DNA of 64,000 nt from Paramesorhizobium leguminum (GTDB lineage: Bacteria; Pseudomonadota; Alphaproteobacteria; Rhizobiales; Rhizobiaceae): NCBI RefSeq assembly GCF_003217235.1, contig NZ_QJTF01000002.1, forward strand, positions 1-64,000, read 5' to 3'. Shown here in pieces: positions 63,873-64,000 of the stretch. The position numbers and the translations under genes were made by a program. Under the pieces are notes generated by a model that did no database searches, was not told the origin of the DNA, and was given only the letters and a program-made list of their open reading frames with translations. How positions within the stretch are numbered: the stretch's first letter is position 1; every line of letters begins with the position of its first letter.

Positions 63873-64000
63873 CTAGATCAAGACGTGGCTGGATTGAAGC
63901 CTGTCTTGCCGACGCAAATAGACGATTTGGACCGTCAAGCCGACGATGAGAATGACAAGGAGACTGGCCAGCGCCCCGAGAAGAAGCGGCGATTTCGGAT
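63873..64000 (-). CDS. C-terminal fragment of a membrane protein
   Basis: A minus-strand frame enters from the right edge and stops at TAG 63873-63875. The visible 42 residues (starting PKSPLLLGALASLLVILIVG) form one transmembrane helix followed by a short charged tail ending SSHVLI. The family cannot be named from this piece. Confidence 0.6.
   Translation of the reverse strand, partial: PKSPLLLGALASLLVILIVGLTVQIVYLRRQDRLQSSHVLI

Overview
The window reads as chromosomal DNA of a GC-rich alphaproteobacterium of the order Hyphomicrobiales (Rhizobiales). The evidence is a CckA cell-cycle kinase, a giant Growth Pole Ring (GPR)-like protein typical of polar growers, a GAAC-N7-GAAC SOS box upstream of recA, the DksA variant lacking the full zinc-Cys set, adjacent nadE-gltX, a DUF2865 protein, and many copies of the palindromic GCATGATC...GATCATGC intergenic element common in this order. 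Brucellaceae or Phyllobacteriaceae would fit, but the sequence alone does not settle the family.

Layout. 1-7.6 kb: a partial gene, an ArsR-type regulator divergent from a NIPSNAP/ABM-like gene pair, alaS, recA with an SOS box, an OmpA-family lipoprotein, and a decayed SDR gene. 7.66-12.2 kb: an AT-richer array of four paralogous all-beta-looking proteins that I do not recognise. Three of them lie in tandem ~1.1-1.2 kb units, each with a conserved promoter and a shared hairpin. 12.3-16.6 kb: a PQQ cofactor cluster pqqABCDE followed by an MfnB-FolB fusion. 16.8-18.9 kb: an Rrf2 regulator with a thioredoxin-reductase-like flavoprotein, and a MazEF-like toxin-antitoxin pair. 18.9-24.3 kb: PepSY/DUF2946 membrane genes, a DUF3313 lipoprotein, a two-component system and tRNA-Arg(CCG). 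24.3-36.2 kb: a repeat cluster, a LivJ-type binding protein, cckA, a FliO-like protein, an isochorismatase-fold protein, a FUSC protein, dksA, a SixA-type phosphatase and ycjX-ycjF. 36.3-41.6 kb: a secreted protein, HicAB-like TA, folP-folK, a DUF922 protein, a ferredoxin/reductase pair and an Hpt protein. 42-46.6 kb: the GPR-like giant. 46.7-51.4 kb: an ImmA/IrrE peptidase with a frameshifted membrane partner, and an Mla-type lipid transport operon. 51.5-64 kb: DoxX, a GT4 glycosyltransferase, an LpxH-like phosphoesterase, an MFS pump, an SDR, maeB, a DUF2865 protein, gltX, nadE, dgkA and a partial gene.

Most of the window is ordinary core genome. The accessory part worth most attention is 7.6-16.6 kb. 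A horizontally acquired-looking gene array has expanded by tandem duplication directly against the 3' end of the MfnB-FolB fusion gene, carrying a scrap of that gene's tail into each duplicate. The MfnB half of the fusion lacks the catalytic lysines I expect for that family, and the only FolB-like domain seen here is in that fusion, because folP and folK overlap directly with no folB between them. PQQ synthesis, methylofuran-type chemistry and folate/pterin chemistry therefore meet at one locus.
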